Below are positions 25,901 to 37,400 of a stretch of 64,000 bases of DNA, piece after piece. Source of the DNA: Drosophila pseudoobscura (lineage: Eukaryota > Arthropoda > Insecta > Diptera > Drosophilidae); contig NC_046679.1 in the NCBI RefSeq assembly GCF_009870125.1, forward strand, positions 18,352,001 through 18,416,000, written 5' to 3'. The position numbers were made by a program, and so were the translations under genes. Numbering within the stretch: position 1 is the stretch's first letter; each line of letters starts with the position of its first letter. The notes under the pieces were generated by a model, which worked only from the letters and a program-made list of their open reading frames with translations, was not told the origin of the DNA and did not search any database.

Positions 25901-27920
25901 ATTGGGATCTGTCCAACTGACAAATGCGACTGCAAACCAGTTACCTATGTGAGGACCCTGTATATCAATACGCTGTTGTAAATCATTGGACTGGAATTGT
26001 AGGCTATGAACTTTGAACCTGAAATAAAATTGGAATAACGATCAAAACCACAAGTAAGGAAGTCAAACTATTATTACAAGGTATTATTGATATAGTGATC
26101 TTTTGTGCCGACCATTAGGATCATGTGGAAGTTCCATGTACGTTATAAAATGAATCACTCTTTTGATGTTCTTTCTTTCTGGCTATAATTATGATCCGAT
26201 CTGAATTCGAAAATTTTGTGGATATGGAAATTCTTTATAATTATGTGTTTTTACACCAAAACGGACCTTCTATAGGTCCAAGTGAGCTTGGGAGGGTTTC
26301 ATCACTCTCCCAGGCTACCGCCTGAACCTATGTGTTTTTGCTTTTCTTGTTTCTTCAAAATTGTGGTCGCCACAGAATTTCGTCCCTTGTGGGTCGGATG
26401 TGTAATATCTCAGGAGTCTGGATACAACATAAACCATATGTTATAGTCTCTGAGATCTCATAATTGTAATTATAGCTGATAATTATACAACTACACAAAA
26501 AAATACAAATCTGTCCAGAAATATGAGAGTCCAACTATTAGTTTTTAATATATTTTTCTGATCTAAAGAGATGCAGAGAGGAGAGGTCTTAGAGGCCTCC
26601 AGCCGAGAAGACTGAAAGGTAGAAAATTAGTAGAAGGCGTACGCCTTGGAATGCTAGCTGCAATGCCCCGATACTTTAGTAATACCTACACGGCTTAAGG
26701 CAAGGCTGGTCAGGCTGTACTGATTAACTGGATGACGTATCGCTGCTATCGATGTTTTGTTAAGATGTGATTTACATTATAAAGGTATATTGATGTTATG
26801 TTATTTATTCAATATAGTTTGAAAGAGAAGTGTAGTGTTTTACAAAGTACATTAATAATGTGAATTTGATGAAAGGGCAAAATGTGTCAAATGTAAAGTG
26901 TATATGGTTTTGGTTTTAGATAACATTAAAGTGTGATGTATGTAGAGTATCACAGATAGAGATAGGAGGGATATCTAGGGTAACAGAAGGTTCACTTTAA
27001 AAGCAACAGGAAGCAACAGAAGGCTGCCCCAGAGAGTAGGAGCAACAAAAGGTTGTTCCTTAAGACGCCTTCCGAAGGGACACATTATATCATCTTGACG
27101 CGGATGATATAATGTGCATATGACTTTCCTGTTTCGATTCAAAATTCGAAATTGGCTTCATCAATGAAGGAGAGCCATACTGACGAAGTATCTGGTATCA
27201 AATAAAATCGGATGTCGAATCTGATGAAGATTATAATTTATAGAATAGGCAAGTTTGGCTTTTTTCTTAACGCACTCTGAGTAAAATTATAATTTTCTCA
27301 AGAGTTTACAAAACTATCCATCTTTTATACAAAATCATCACCAAAAAAAAATTAGATTTAGAGGTACACAATTCGACTTTTCGTTATTTTTTTTAATTTT
27401 AAATTGTATTATACCTTTGCTCAGGGCTGAAAAAGTTCTTCGGAAATGTTATATTTTCAGGACTAATAACTGGGTAGCTGCTTGCCTTCAAATGTAGCGT
27501 AACATCTTTAGCTTTACACTTTCGTTCTGAAAAGTATGAGTACGTTATTATGATATGACATTTCTAATGTCTTTTGTACTAACGAAAGGCATTTTTTGAT
27601 TCCTCAAATGCTTTAAAGGTAAAATAAGCAGCCCGAGAATCCGGTGGAACACGGAAGTGCAAAATGGCGACATCCTTGTAGGATGTGTATTTGAGTAAAG
27701 AGTTTGATGGCAATCGGACGATCTGCTCGTGATCAACTGGTATATTCATTTGTTCAGGGGTTTCCTTCGAAAGTTCACGTATCAAATATTTATTCTCCAT
27801 TGCTTTGGGAAGTGCTTCAACTCTAGAATCCACAACGATCAGTCGATGGTCAATTATAAGTAGCGTAAACATTACTAGAGGTGCACAATTAGTACGATAT
27901 ATAGATGTCTCAATCATCAT
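22960..27920 (-). CDS. TMEM8/PGAP6-like seven-TM protein, apparent 1-nt frameshift
   Basis: Exons (minus): 27920-27584, 27526-27415, 26019-25879, 25437-24126 and 24064-22960. The product is about 1001 aa once one base is discounted. It has an N-terminal signal peptide (PLVMFTLLIIDHRLIVV), a long extracellular part with Cys pairs and N-glycosylation sites, an EGF-like module (CVGGRCGHFGRC then CVCMKGYRGWDC), and a C-terminal seven-helix domain starting NMSILLASLLLTLSNLIFVP and ending HSIWHIVMALSILCLLP, as in TMEM8/PGAP6 and myomaker relatives. PGAP6 is a GPI-specific phospholipase A2 at the cell surface; whether this protein is active is inferred only. Exon 3 changes frame at an A4 run (25980-25983): upstream reads FKVHSLQFQSND, downstream LQQRIDIQGPHIGNWF. 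All other junction phases agree. Confidence 0.8.
26180..26470 (-). repeat. Family A fragment in a TMEM8-like intron
   Basis: GATCCGATCTGAATTC, AAAATTGTGGTCGCCACAG, TTTCGTCCCTTGTGGG and ATATCTCAGGAGTCTGGATA correspond in order to the reverse complement of the middle of repeat family A (see 45424-46440). It is interrupted near 26270-26330 by an unrelated GC-richer stretch. Confidence 0.5.
26570..26740. other. Unclassified GC-richer intronic segment
   Basis: AGAGGCCTCCAGCCGAGAAG and CGGCTTAAGGCAAGGCTGG stand out from the AT-rich intron in composition. It is probably a decayed non-LTR or foldback element fragment; I recognise no coding motif. Confidence 0.3.
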
Positions 27921-29077
27921 TTCTTAATGTACGTGTTAATGTTCCAAGTGAGTATTCATTTGTAATTGCCAGTAAATCCGTTACATTTAGTCTTCTTTAC
28001 TGAAAAAGGAAAAAATAATATTTTTAGTCATCATAAAAACCGTTAATCCTTAGTTCGCAAAATTCTGCTTCAGCTACAATATTGAATATACAAGAAATCG
28101 AAAAAGCACAATTATAAAGAAGTGTCTCATATAACTGATGACAGAATCTGCTTGCGATCGGATCATTATAGCCGGAATGAAGAACAAAATGTTCCATTGG
28201 TGCGACTTCCCATAATTCAACTTTCCAACTCAAAGTAGGTTACAAGGAACAGTATACGTTATATTTATTCTTTCTTACAAGAATCAAAGAATATATACCA
28301 TTAAAAGTACAGAAAGACGAAGTCATATGTTATAGTTGGAGTCCATGTTGGAGGTTCCAACTTATGTACATACTCGGAGCTCAACAAAACTGGGTCTAAG
28401 AAAAGATTTCATATAGCCTCACAGCTGAGTATGATTTAGTTTTCATCAAGAATATATACATACATAACTATGCATTGTATTCTACAGTTAGATCATCTGA
28501 TAAAAATCATAAAACCCTGTACAAAGCTTTAAAAAGAAGAGAAGGCTAACTTCTAGGCAAGTAAAATGAATTTGTGGCTCTTATATTATATATTCACTTA
28601 CAGTTTTTTGATTTTGTTCGTATTTTCTTAAAAAAAAACAATACGTTTAGCAATAAAACTTGTTTTGCTTGCGATAGTACTTATGGCAGGAATTTAGTTT
28701 AACATAGTGAAAAGAAAAAGACGAAATCACTATGAGTTCATTGAAAGCGATACTCGAAACAACTGACGCTTGTAGATTTTGGTTGTACAATTCATATTGG
28801 AGCTGTCTTATCTGTGTTATTAAATTCGAATGAATTCTTATTGCATTATTGTAAACTCACACATATGTACATATGTATATACTTGCTTGAAAGCTTATCA
28901 GTCAACAAATCCACAAATACATTTAAAATAAATATTGAATATTTGGTTCTCGATTTTGAGAGTATTCTTGACTATATAACTTTTGCTCTTATTAATGTGA
29001 TACGAATAATAAATAATATGAAAACCGAGAAACAGGCCTTCTTTTTTCCAAGTTTATTTCTTTATTTGTCTTAGGCT
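27921..29077. other. Intergenic, no gene supported
   Basis: Upstream of the TMEM8-like gene. A 69-codon minus-strand frame at 28024-28233 overlaps family A-like words (GATCGGATCATTATAGCC) and is not accepted. Nothing else is recognisable. Confidence 0.45.
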
Positions 29078-29440
29078 TTTTTTTATACCCGATACTCAAA
29101 ATAAGTATTGGGGTATATTAGATTTGTGGTAAAAGTGGACAACGTCCAGAAGGAATCGTTTCCGACCCCATAAAATATATATATTCTTGATCAGCATCAA
29201 TAGCCGAGTCGATTGAGCCCTGTGTGTCAGTCCGTCTGTCTGTCTGTCCGTCCTTCCGTCTGTCCGTCCCCTTCAGCGCCTAGTGCTCAAAGACTATAAG
29301 AGCTAGAGCAACGATGTTTTGGATCCAGACTTCTTTGATATGTCACTGCTACAAAAATATTTCAAATCTTCGCCCCGCCCACTTCCGCCCCCACAAAGGA
29401 CGAAAATCTGTGGCATCCACATTTTTAAAGATACGATAAA
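29078..29440 (+). repeat. Family A, 5' part, forward copy
   Basis: Starts TTTTATACCCGATACTCAAA, whose next bases AATAAGTATTGGGG make a short hairpin. It continues with CATCAATAGCCGAGTCGATT, a run of (GTCTGTCC)n, TATAAGAGCTAGAGCAACGA, and ends near GATACGATAAAACCAAAA. This is a truncated copy that lacks the 3' half. Confidence 0.75.
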
Positions 29441-30530
29441 ACCAAAAAAAGTATAAAAAGTATATATGTACACTTTATTATCGGAGATGTGGCAAGAAAC
29501 AAAAACGTTAGAAAAATAATATTGCCAATGCTTTTGGTTTGTTTTGGTATTTGTTTCCGTTGTCGTTGGTGACGCTGCTACTGCAATCGACCGCGTCTAT
29601 AACGTCCTTTCGGAAAACAGACATCTGCGTTGATTGATTATTATAAGATTATTATTATCATATTATCAATTATTATACGTATCTTAAATATTTGTTTATG
29701 TTTAAGTTATACATGCAATACGCTATATACATGTTCATATCCGAGTGTCTCTACCCTACCAACAAGTTTAAAATATAAATACTCCCCAAAAAACCGTACA
29801 TCATTTTCGGTCCGAAATGTAACTCAGCTTTGTCGGAAGTAATCAAATAAGTACCAGAAGCATTCGATAATTTCCGATATCTTTATTTCCATTTTCATAT
29901 AGGAAATAACTCATAAAAATATGCGATGGTATGCTTTTTTATTTGTTTCTCGTTTTGGTTTCTGTTTTCATCTCATGAAATATATATTCGCCGCATAAGT
30001 ACTTTGGAAAAAGTACTTTTTACAAAAAAAAACTAAACTTAAGCTTACAGATAGCCAGTCCAGGATTAATGTGCGATGATTGTAATATTTTTACAAGACC
30101 GGTCAACCCGCATCGAGGGTTAGCTTGGCTGAGAGCCCGGCCTTAAAACTAGTCCAGTCGAGGATCTCTGTCCGGGCTAAACGTTTCCTTTCTCTGCACC
30201 TCGTGGGATAAAAAAAAGTACAACACTTCCCAAACGCAAACTGAGAGTAATCTCAGGCAGGAAAAGGCAGCGGACTGAAGGCAAGGACATCTCTCTCAAC
30301 AGCACGGTAAAAGTGCCCAATCCCATACAAGGTTGGTTGGCAAAGCATCTCCCATAGCCGACTTCCCCGTAACTTGAAAATGAAATGGTATAAAGTGAAT
30401 TCCAGTCAAATTATTAGGCATTTTTTTGGGGAAAAAAAACAACCACTGAAACTAGCTTCGGTAAATACTACCATCAATTTCAATGTTAAAATTGAATTGA
30501 CAATTTAAAAGTTGAACAGCCGAAATTATT
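29441..30530. other. Intergenic with an unclassified GC-richer block at 30090-30370
   Basis: The block at 30090-30370 (ACCGGTCAACCCGCATCGAG, GAGAGCCCGGCCTTAAAA, CAGGCAGGAAAAGGCAGCGG) differs sharply in composition from its flanks and resembles the 5' region of a non-LTR retrotransposon. I cannot name the family. There is no open frame of note. Confidence 0.35.
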
Positions 30531-30536
30531 CAAAAA

Positions 30537-30690
30537 AATGTACGATATGGTGTTTGCCGATTGGAGATTGAATGTGAGAGAGATTGTGGAAGCCACAGGC
30601 TTTACATGGCTCTTGGGAAGCTTTCCACCGAAGCTGCCATCTCGCAAAGACGAAGAGTTTTGGGAGCTGCCGCAGCAAATTCTTTTGGTA
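30537..30690 (+). pseudogene. mariner transposase fragment
   Basis: The plus strand reads MYDMVFADWRLNVREIVEAT followed by GFTWLLGKLS. This matches the helix-turn-helix region of mariner-family transposases, in which a run like RLKVREIAEA.GI is conserved. Only about 50 codons remain; nothing of the catalytic domain follows. Confidence 0.6.
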
Positions 30691-31587
30691 AGTTTGCTTT
30701 TGACGAACTAGCACATCTATGAGAAAGGTTTTTTGAATTCTGTTAAAGCACTAATGTACACACCTGTATAGCCATGATGGCTTGCGTTCCAAAACACATT
30801 TTGTGAGAAAGAGAGAAATTGAGCAGAGAGAGCCAGAAGAGAGAAGCAAAAGTTCGTTGCTTTTTAAGACAAAACAAGTTTTTGGCTTGAGAGTCCGTGA
30901 AGTTATTGACGCTAGACTGGACAGACAGTTCTTCTGTGTACCGAGTTGTCAAACGGACCGTTCGCCCATGGCCCTCACTGGCATTAAGTAATACGGAGCC
31001 CGAGAAAGTTTTGTGAATAGCAGTTAGAGTTTTTGTGTGCAATCGGGAATTCCTCATAGAATAGTACCCACCCAAATATTAAAGTACTAACCCCTATGGT
31101 TTGCATGCCAATGCGACATGCTTTGAGCTATGAAGAATCGAAACCCGTATTTCTATATACTTACATACATACACATGTAAATGTATGAACTTTTTGTGAG
31201 TGGCAGCATGTGATTAAGAGACAATGCGGATCAATTGTATCATTTTGGATTGAATCAATTCGAAAAACTCCTAACAAATATTTGTGTACATATGTACACA
31301 CATATATATACATATATGTATGTGTATATCTATATATATGTACATATAAATCATGAATGGTGCTTTCTTTCCCCTCTCACTGTATTTATGTATATGTATA
31401 TATATAAATATGATATGTATACATATATACCCAGTGGACCAAAACTTCGTAAAAGATATCGCAAACGAGAGCTAAGCGGAACTCAGCCGTGTAAAACTAC
31501 CGATTTGAGATCCGAAAACGATAAGAAAATGAATCACTAGTCGCTCAGTTTGTGGCAGTGAAAGTTTCATTTTCGGTAGCACAGAAA

Positions 31588-31738
31588 CGGATCTTTTGCG
31601 AGCCTTTTATGATATCTTTTGCGGGCCTTTTGCGAGCCGTCTATGATATCTTTTGCGGGCCTTTTGCGGGCCGTTTATGATATCTCTTGCGGGCCTTTTG
31701 CGAGCCGTTTATGATATCTTTTGCGAGCCGAAAGTAAT
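31588..31738. repeat. 34-bp tandem repeats, left subterminal
   Basis: About 4.3 copies of a 34-bp unit made of TTTTGCGAGCCG, TTTATGATATC and TTTTGCGGGC. The same words in the same orientation (TTTGTGATAGTTTTGCGAGA) recur near the other end of the element at 32455-32720, so the subterminal repeats are direct, unlike the termini. Such repeats often bind transposase in hAT- and P-like elements; this is an inference. Confidence 0.7.
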
Positions 31739-31840
31739 ATGAAAAGGGACGCACAATTTTTTTTTGTTTTTTATAATTTTTAATTTTATTTTAATTAATT
31801 TTAATTTTTAATTTTGGTTGTACATAAATAGATTAAACAA

Positions 31841-32271
31841 TTATATTAGTGAATTAAATTTAATTTGTTTTTTCTCCTTCGACACTCTGTCCTGGGCGTA
31901 CTGGAAAAATGTTTGCGTGATTCGGTCGAAATCGGCGTCTTCTAACGAAAATCTTTCCTTAAATCCCGCTGTAAACAAATAATCATGTTTATTATATTAC
32001 AATATATATATAAATTTGAAAATAATACTTACTACGGATGGCTAGAGTAACCCGCAAGTAACACCAAAAATGGTGCGCAAAGTCAGTTCCAGCGAAAATT
32101 GTTATATGTACATATTCGTTGACGCAGGTCGCCTGATGCACAAGAAGATGGCTAGAAAAAAATATATACACAGTATGTGTAGATTGTTGTCTTTTTGGGG
32201 TCTTATACTGCTCCCAAACTCAAATTTTGTGCACTATACTATACTATTAAATAAATAATAATTTACTTACC
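31841..32271 (-). CDS. Small spliced reading frame inside the TIR element
   Basis: Minus strand: a leader exon ends with donor CG/GTAAGT at 32271, exon B is 32151-32033 (acceptor TATTTTTTCTAG, donor GTA/GTAAGT), and exon C is 31968-31841 (acceptor TTGTTTACAG, stop TAA). Phases agree across all three. The product would be about 90 aa: a basic start (VKKRKN), HQATCVNEYVHITIFAG, GTDFAHHFWCYLRVTLAIR and FSLEDADFDRITQTFFQYAQ. I do not recognise it. In the leader exon an ATA stands just before VKKRKN where an ATG start would be expected, so this copy may be dead or start elsewhere. It could be a repressor-like product or captured host exons. Confidence 0.4.
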
Positions 32272-32808
32272 GATTTTTCCTTTTTTTCACTATTTTTATG
32301 ATTTAACTCCCCGTTTACGTCCTTCTGCTGCGGTTTTTAATCACAAAATAACACAAAACGAAAAAACGGCGGCGTTGTGCCGGGCCGCAGTTTGACATGT
32401 TCGTTCATGTTCTATTACGTGATGCGGCGTTTCTTGCGTATTGTGCCCGTTTTTAAGTCCGTTTGTGATAGTTTTGCGAGACTTTGGTCGTCGCACGGTT
32501 TTCGCCCGGTAAATGCTCTTTTCTGAGTCCGTCTGCGAGCATTTTGTGAGACTTCACCCGTACCTAGCTACTTTTTCCGTTATGTTTCACTTTTCTGTCC
32601 ATTTTTCACCCGTTTTTAAGTCCGTTTGTGATAGTTTTGCGAGACTTTGTCGTCACTCGGTTTTTGTCCGGTAAATGCTCTTTTCTAAGTCCGTCTGCGA
32701 GCATTTTGCGAGACTTCACTCATCGCTCCCGGATTTTTATCATTTCTAAGTCCGTTTCCGGACATTTTATGATAGTTCCGTTTTACTATCGCTTTTTGGT
32801 CCACTGGG

Positions 32809-34496
32809 TAATTACATAAGTATACACACATATACATAAATATATATGTAGTAGTACATTCATACTGCGCTTCGATTGCGACATGCACCCGATGCTGCCT
32901 AAGTTAAAAAGAGAAATCGCGGACCCCATTTATTAAGCGTACATGTACATATGTACATACATATGTATGTATTTTCTTCAAGCCAAATATGATTTTTGCC
33001 CTTGCCTAAAATAATTAAATAAAAGAATTCGTTCCGGACATGGCTATCTACATAGACTTGGCTGTTCATGATGATTAAGAATACAAACATACATACATAT
33101 GTGTGTATGTGCCTACATATACTACGTATGCTATCTATCCTCTTGTGCTTTACATATAACAGCTTCAGCCGTGCGACTTCGCAGCCATGGTACTCTCCTA
33201 AAAATTGTTCATTCTTTTTGGTTGTTCCGTTTTACACACACAAACGCACTGAAAAACATGTGAATTTAAGAGTGCTGTGAACTGATAAATAATATCATCT
33301 TGTCCCACGTCTTTTAGACATCTAGAAAACAGAAAACTTCGCAATGGAATTTCATCATGGCCACATTCACAATCCCCAGAGCCGGTCGAAACTCTGTAAA
33401 CAAACCAATCTCTCGTGTAGGAGAAATTTGTCCTTTGCCATATTGATAGCTACAACTGGAGTTTTGTCTCTAATATCCATAGGTAAGATACATTTATTTT
33501 GATAAGTAATTTTATAGAAAAATAGGTTAGACATCCGGTTAGACACTTGTAAAATTTCCATGGCCTTTTGATAATTATGTTTATGTTCGTGAATACATTT
33601 ATTATCTGTAAAGACGTATTTAAGCAAATTGTACTGATCCAGAAATTTATAAATAAACAGACCAACGGAAAGACATTCCGATATTTCCGTATTTCGGGTA
33701 ATGTGAATACTACTAGGGGTCAATACGCTCATTTGATATTTGGCTGACAAACCAATAAAATGACCACACTACATGGGGAGCAAAACCAATTGTCTTGCTC
33801 TTGAAATTCAACAACAGTCCAAGTTTTCTGTGGGCGGGATTTTCGCTTTTTTTTGCCATGACATGACCGTGAATATTTCTTAATGCTGAGGTATTCCTAC
33901 TTTTTGTGTACCCTATACTTTTGTAAATTTGAATCAAGGAATTCCAGTAATTCCGGTGGTGTGCAGGTGCGCCAAACTTTAAGAATATAAATAAAATTAT
34001 GGTTTATACTTTATGAGTAGTTTGAAAATTATTCAAGCTAACTTTCTGGTCCATATGTATGTAATACTTCCACTGTTTCTCCCAAATATTCAAAGGACAA
34101 TAACAGATACAGAATTTTGTCATCTCCTGAATTCAATTTTCTATTCTTTGAATATGTAGACAAGCAAATGTTAACATTATCAGGACCTGTTAAATCTTTA
34201 TTTATTTAAATATTTTTAAATAATGAAATACTTCATAAAATATATCTATTATATTATAGATCTTTCGATGTTTGTTTTTGTAGTAATAGGAACCAAACAA
34301 CATGAGACAAACTTTGATGTAGAAAGAAAATTTTGGTATAATGACAGACGTTTCAGGACATTTAAAGAGCTTACTAGACAGTTGCTGGGAATGTCGATTC
34401 AGATGCAGGACTTCTATTGACATCACGACTGGGAAAAAACTAATTTTTTTTGTACGAATCAGTGAACCTTATCATAAAGCTGATATACTCGCAGAC
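32809..34496. other. Intergenic, microsatellites, no gene seen
   Basis: ACATATGTACATACATATGT runs near 32940-32970 and 33085-33110. A minus-strand frame at 33367-33750 lacks coding character. A 25-bp stretch near 33238 (ACAAACGCACTGAAAAACAT) recurs almost exactly near 41728, which points to another short interspersed repeat. Confidence 0.4.
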
Positions 34497-37400
34497 ATGA
34501 TCTGCAAGGGTATCAAAAGCTTCGGCCTTTTGCTCCTTTTATATTTATATTTATATTTTTCTTTTTTCCTTGCAGCTGAGGCACATGATCAAAATGCACC
34601 TCCTATTTTGTATGTGCGTGAGCGAAACTGGCGGATTTCAGAAGCAGAAAAAGTTGGCCAAATAATTGATCGTGTCCGGGCCGAAGATCCCGATGGCGAT
34701 GAGTTGATATTTGGTATTGAACCGCGTTTTCTTTCTCCACAAGGAAGTGACGTAGGTGCCAGCATACCGGAGAAACTGCCATTTCATATTGATTCACAAA
34801 CTGGTGTTATCTATCTTAATGAAAGCCTGATGGGACGTGTAAGTAAAATTACCAAAGGCTTTTAATAAGTTACATACGTATCTTTTCTTTAACTTGAAGA
34901 CTTACTGAAGTACAACCGATGATCAGTGTTATAAGCCAATAGCAATATTGAAACTACTAAAAAGTCCTAAAGAGTTTTAACTTTTTTATCTGAATACAGT
35001 CGTACACAGAAAAATTAATCTACTTTTATAATATATACATAAGTATATGTATATAAGTACAACGTTTATAGCAGTTTTATAGCTATAATTCCAGCCTAAA
35101 TCGTGATACAGTTCCCCGTACCAAGTGTCGGTGAACACCCAAGTGGCTGTTTTTCATCCTGCTGACTGCTGAGAAGTGTCTCAGGATATGTTCTAGAGTC
35201 TTGTAATCCAACAAGCATAATACACAACTTGCCAATTATATGGCATACTTTTATACTTTTATAGTGCGCAGAAATTGTACAAATTTCCATAAATTAATTC
35301 GGGATATTCTTTTTTATTTGCAGGCCGGCCAGAACTTTCTTATATATATAACTGTCTCTGATGGACGCTACACAGCGAAAAATGAAGTTTTCATTAACAT
35401 ATTGGGTCAGCGGGAGAATATGTACGGCTATCGACCTCAGACGTCTATCTCAAATGTGGTACAGAACATTTCGCAGTTTCTACCATCGTTTGATCAACTA
35501 CCCGGCGTTCAATCTATCAGAAATGCGCTGCCAAATAATCGAGCAACCTTTAATTTCACGCCTGGACCTCATGGAAGTAACGGTGGCATATTTAAGGAGC
35601 TGCCCTTCGGTAACTTTTATCCACAATATCCGAGCCCAAATGATAGAACAGTAGCGAGATCTGAGGTCGAAAACGGACCAACGACGCCCACGATTTTAAG
35701 TTCATCGACGGAGAAAAGTCGTACTAAACTCACCCCCATAACCGTCAATACTTCCACAAGGTCAGAGGAGTCCTTGACAAAGACGATGAACGATGGGAGT
35801 GGGAATAGCATAACCATTTTTTCAATCAAGTCAACCACCATTCCTATTGTTGTTACTATTTGCGGTTTCATCGCAACCATTTCTGTCTTCATCGGATACA
35901 TTTGCCGGCATCGTTTTTGTGCTATTAGTAAAACTCTCAAGAAATCAAAAGAAAAGGAGGAGCTGGCGAAGAAATCTAATCAAAGTCAACCAACAAACCC
36001 GCTGACTGATGATGGTCGAAATTCAATGGTAATGCAACAGTGGCAAGGACCAGTCGCGTTTGCCAATCGCTATGTTGCTTGGGAGCTGGACCAACCGATT
36101 ACGACAGTTGTGAGTACCGACTAAAATTTGAAGTTTTTTGTTACTAACCAATTGTTTTCGTAATTCATCGATCGGAATATTGATTTAGGTAGGGACACAT
36201 TGTTATTTTTATTTTTATACCCAGTACTCGAAGAGTATAGCTGTATATTCGATTTGTGGTGAAACTGGATATGTTTAACACCCAGAAGGAAGCGTTTCCG
36301 GGCCCATAAAGTATATATATTCTAGATCAGCATCAATAGCCGAGTTGATATAGCCACGTCTGTCTGTCCGTTCGATGAGCGCATAGATCTCAGCGACCTA
36401 GCAACAAACAAATATGCACTTTGCCTGCCGTTTATCCTTTGGTAGCCCCTTGGCTTTTATTTCAGATTAGACCCTATTAGATACCGAATCGTATTAAGAC
36501 TTCAGATATTCATCCATTATATCCTCAAAACAAACTTCTTTTATAATTTCCCCTAACTCGACCATTGTCTTTGGCTTCCGGTTTTTATTAGGCAGTCATA
36601 AGGGCCTAGACATTCTCTATCGGATTGATGTCGGGGCTGTTACCTGGCCAATATAAAGAGCTATATATTGGCCTATATCAAAGACTATACAATAGTATAG
36701 TCTTTGCCTATATTTATATATTTATATATATATATTGGCTATTATTTATGTATATTAACAACATTGCCTCGACACTTTTCACCAAAAATACCTTCGATGA
36801 CAACATTTTATCTAACACTACATACACGTATTTCTATGGACAATTATTAATCGAGTTTTATTATAGGCGACATCGCAATTATCAACTAATATGACAAATA
36901 TTGGAGATGCTTCTGTTGTCGGACCTGCTTGCGGCATAGCTGACCCGGTAGACAACTTAATGCCAGTGAGTGTTATGTCGGGAGGCAGTTCAGCGACGAT
37001 GGAGAGTGGTTTGGTCAGTGATCGTTGGGAGTTCCCACGGTACCGATTGAAGTTCTTCAATATACTGGGCGAAGGTGCTTTTGGGCAAGTTTGGCGCTGT
37101 GAAGCCACTGACATCAATGGTATGTAGCTTTATCTCCTAGACAACCTTAAAAGTATATGTACTATGTACATAGTAATGTATGTAAATCGATATACGATCT
37201 TTACTGCAATCTAGTAGATATGAGTAGTAGATTCTCTATTATTTCGGTTTTTTCGTATCAGTCGTATAAATATGTTTAAACTATTACATTCGTAAATATA
37301 TTTTTTGTAGGTTTTGAAGGAATTACAACGGTTGCCGTAAAAACCCTGAAGGAAAGTGCCACAGAAGTTGATCGAAAAGATCTATTGTCCGAGTTAGAGG

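Larger units (their letters stand above)
31430..32808. mobile_element. TIR-bounded DNA element of unknown family
   Basis: The left end CCCAGTGGACCAAAA (31430-31444) is the exact reverse complement of the right end TTTTGGTCCACTGGG (32794-32808), a perfect 15-bp terminal inverted repeat. A TA dinucleotide flanks both sides, which could be the target duplication. Subterminal arrays lie near the two ends: about four 34-bp units with TTTTGCGAGCC and TATGATATC at 31588-31735, and related direct units with TTTTGCGAGACTT at 32455-32720. The middle holds a minus-strand reading frame with good splice sites. No transposase motif is recognised. Confidence 0.75.

Noticed and set aside
28024..28233. 69-codon minus-strand frame upstream of the TMEM8-like gene
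   Set aside because: Part of it matches repeat family A words (GATCGGATCATTATAGCC); no splice link to the gene.
31235..31540. 101-codon plus-strand frame spanning the left TIR of the DNA element
   Set aside because: Begins in a TA-rich microsatellite and crosses the element border, so it cannot be a conserved gene.
33367..33750. 127-codon minus-strand frame
   Set aside because: AT-driven composition, no splice context and no homology that I can see.
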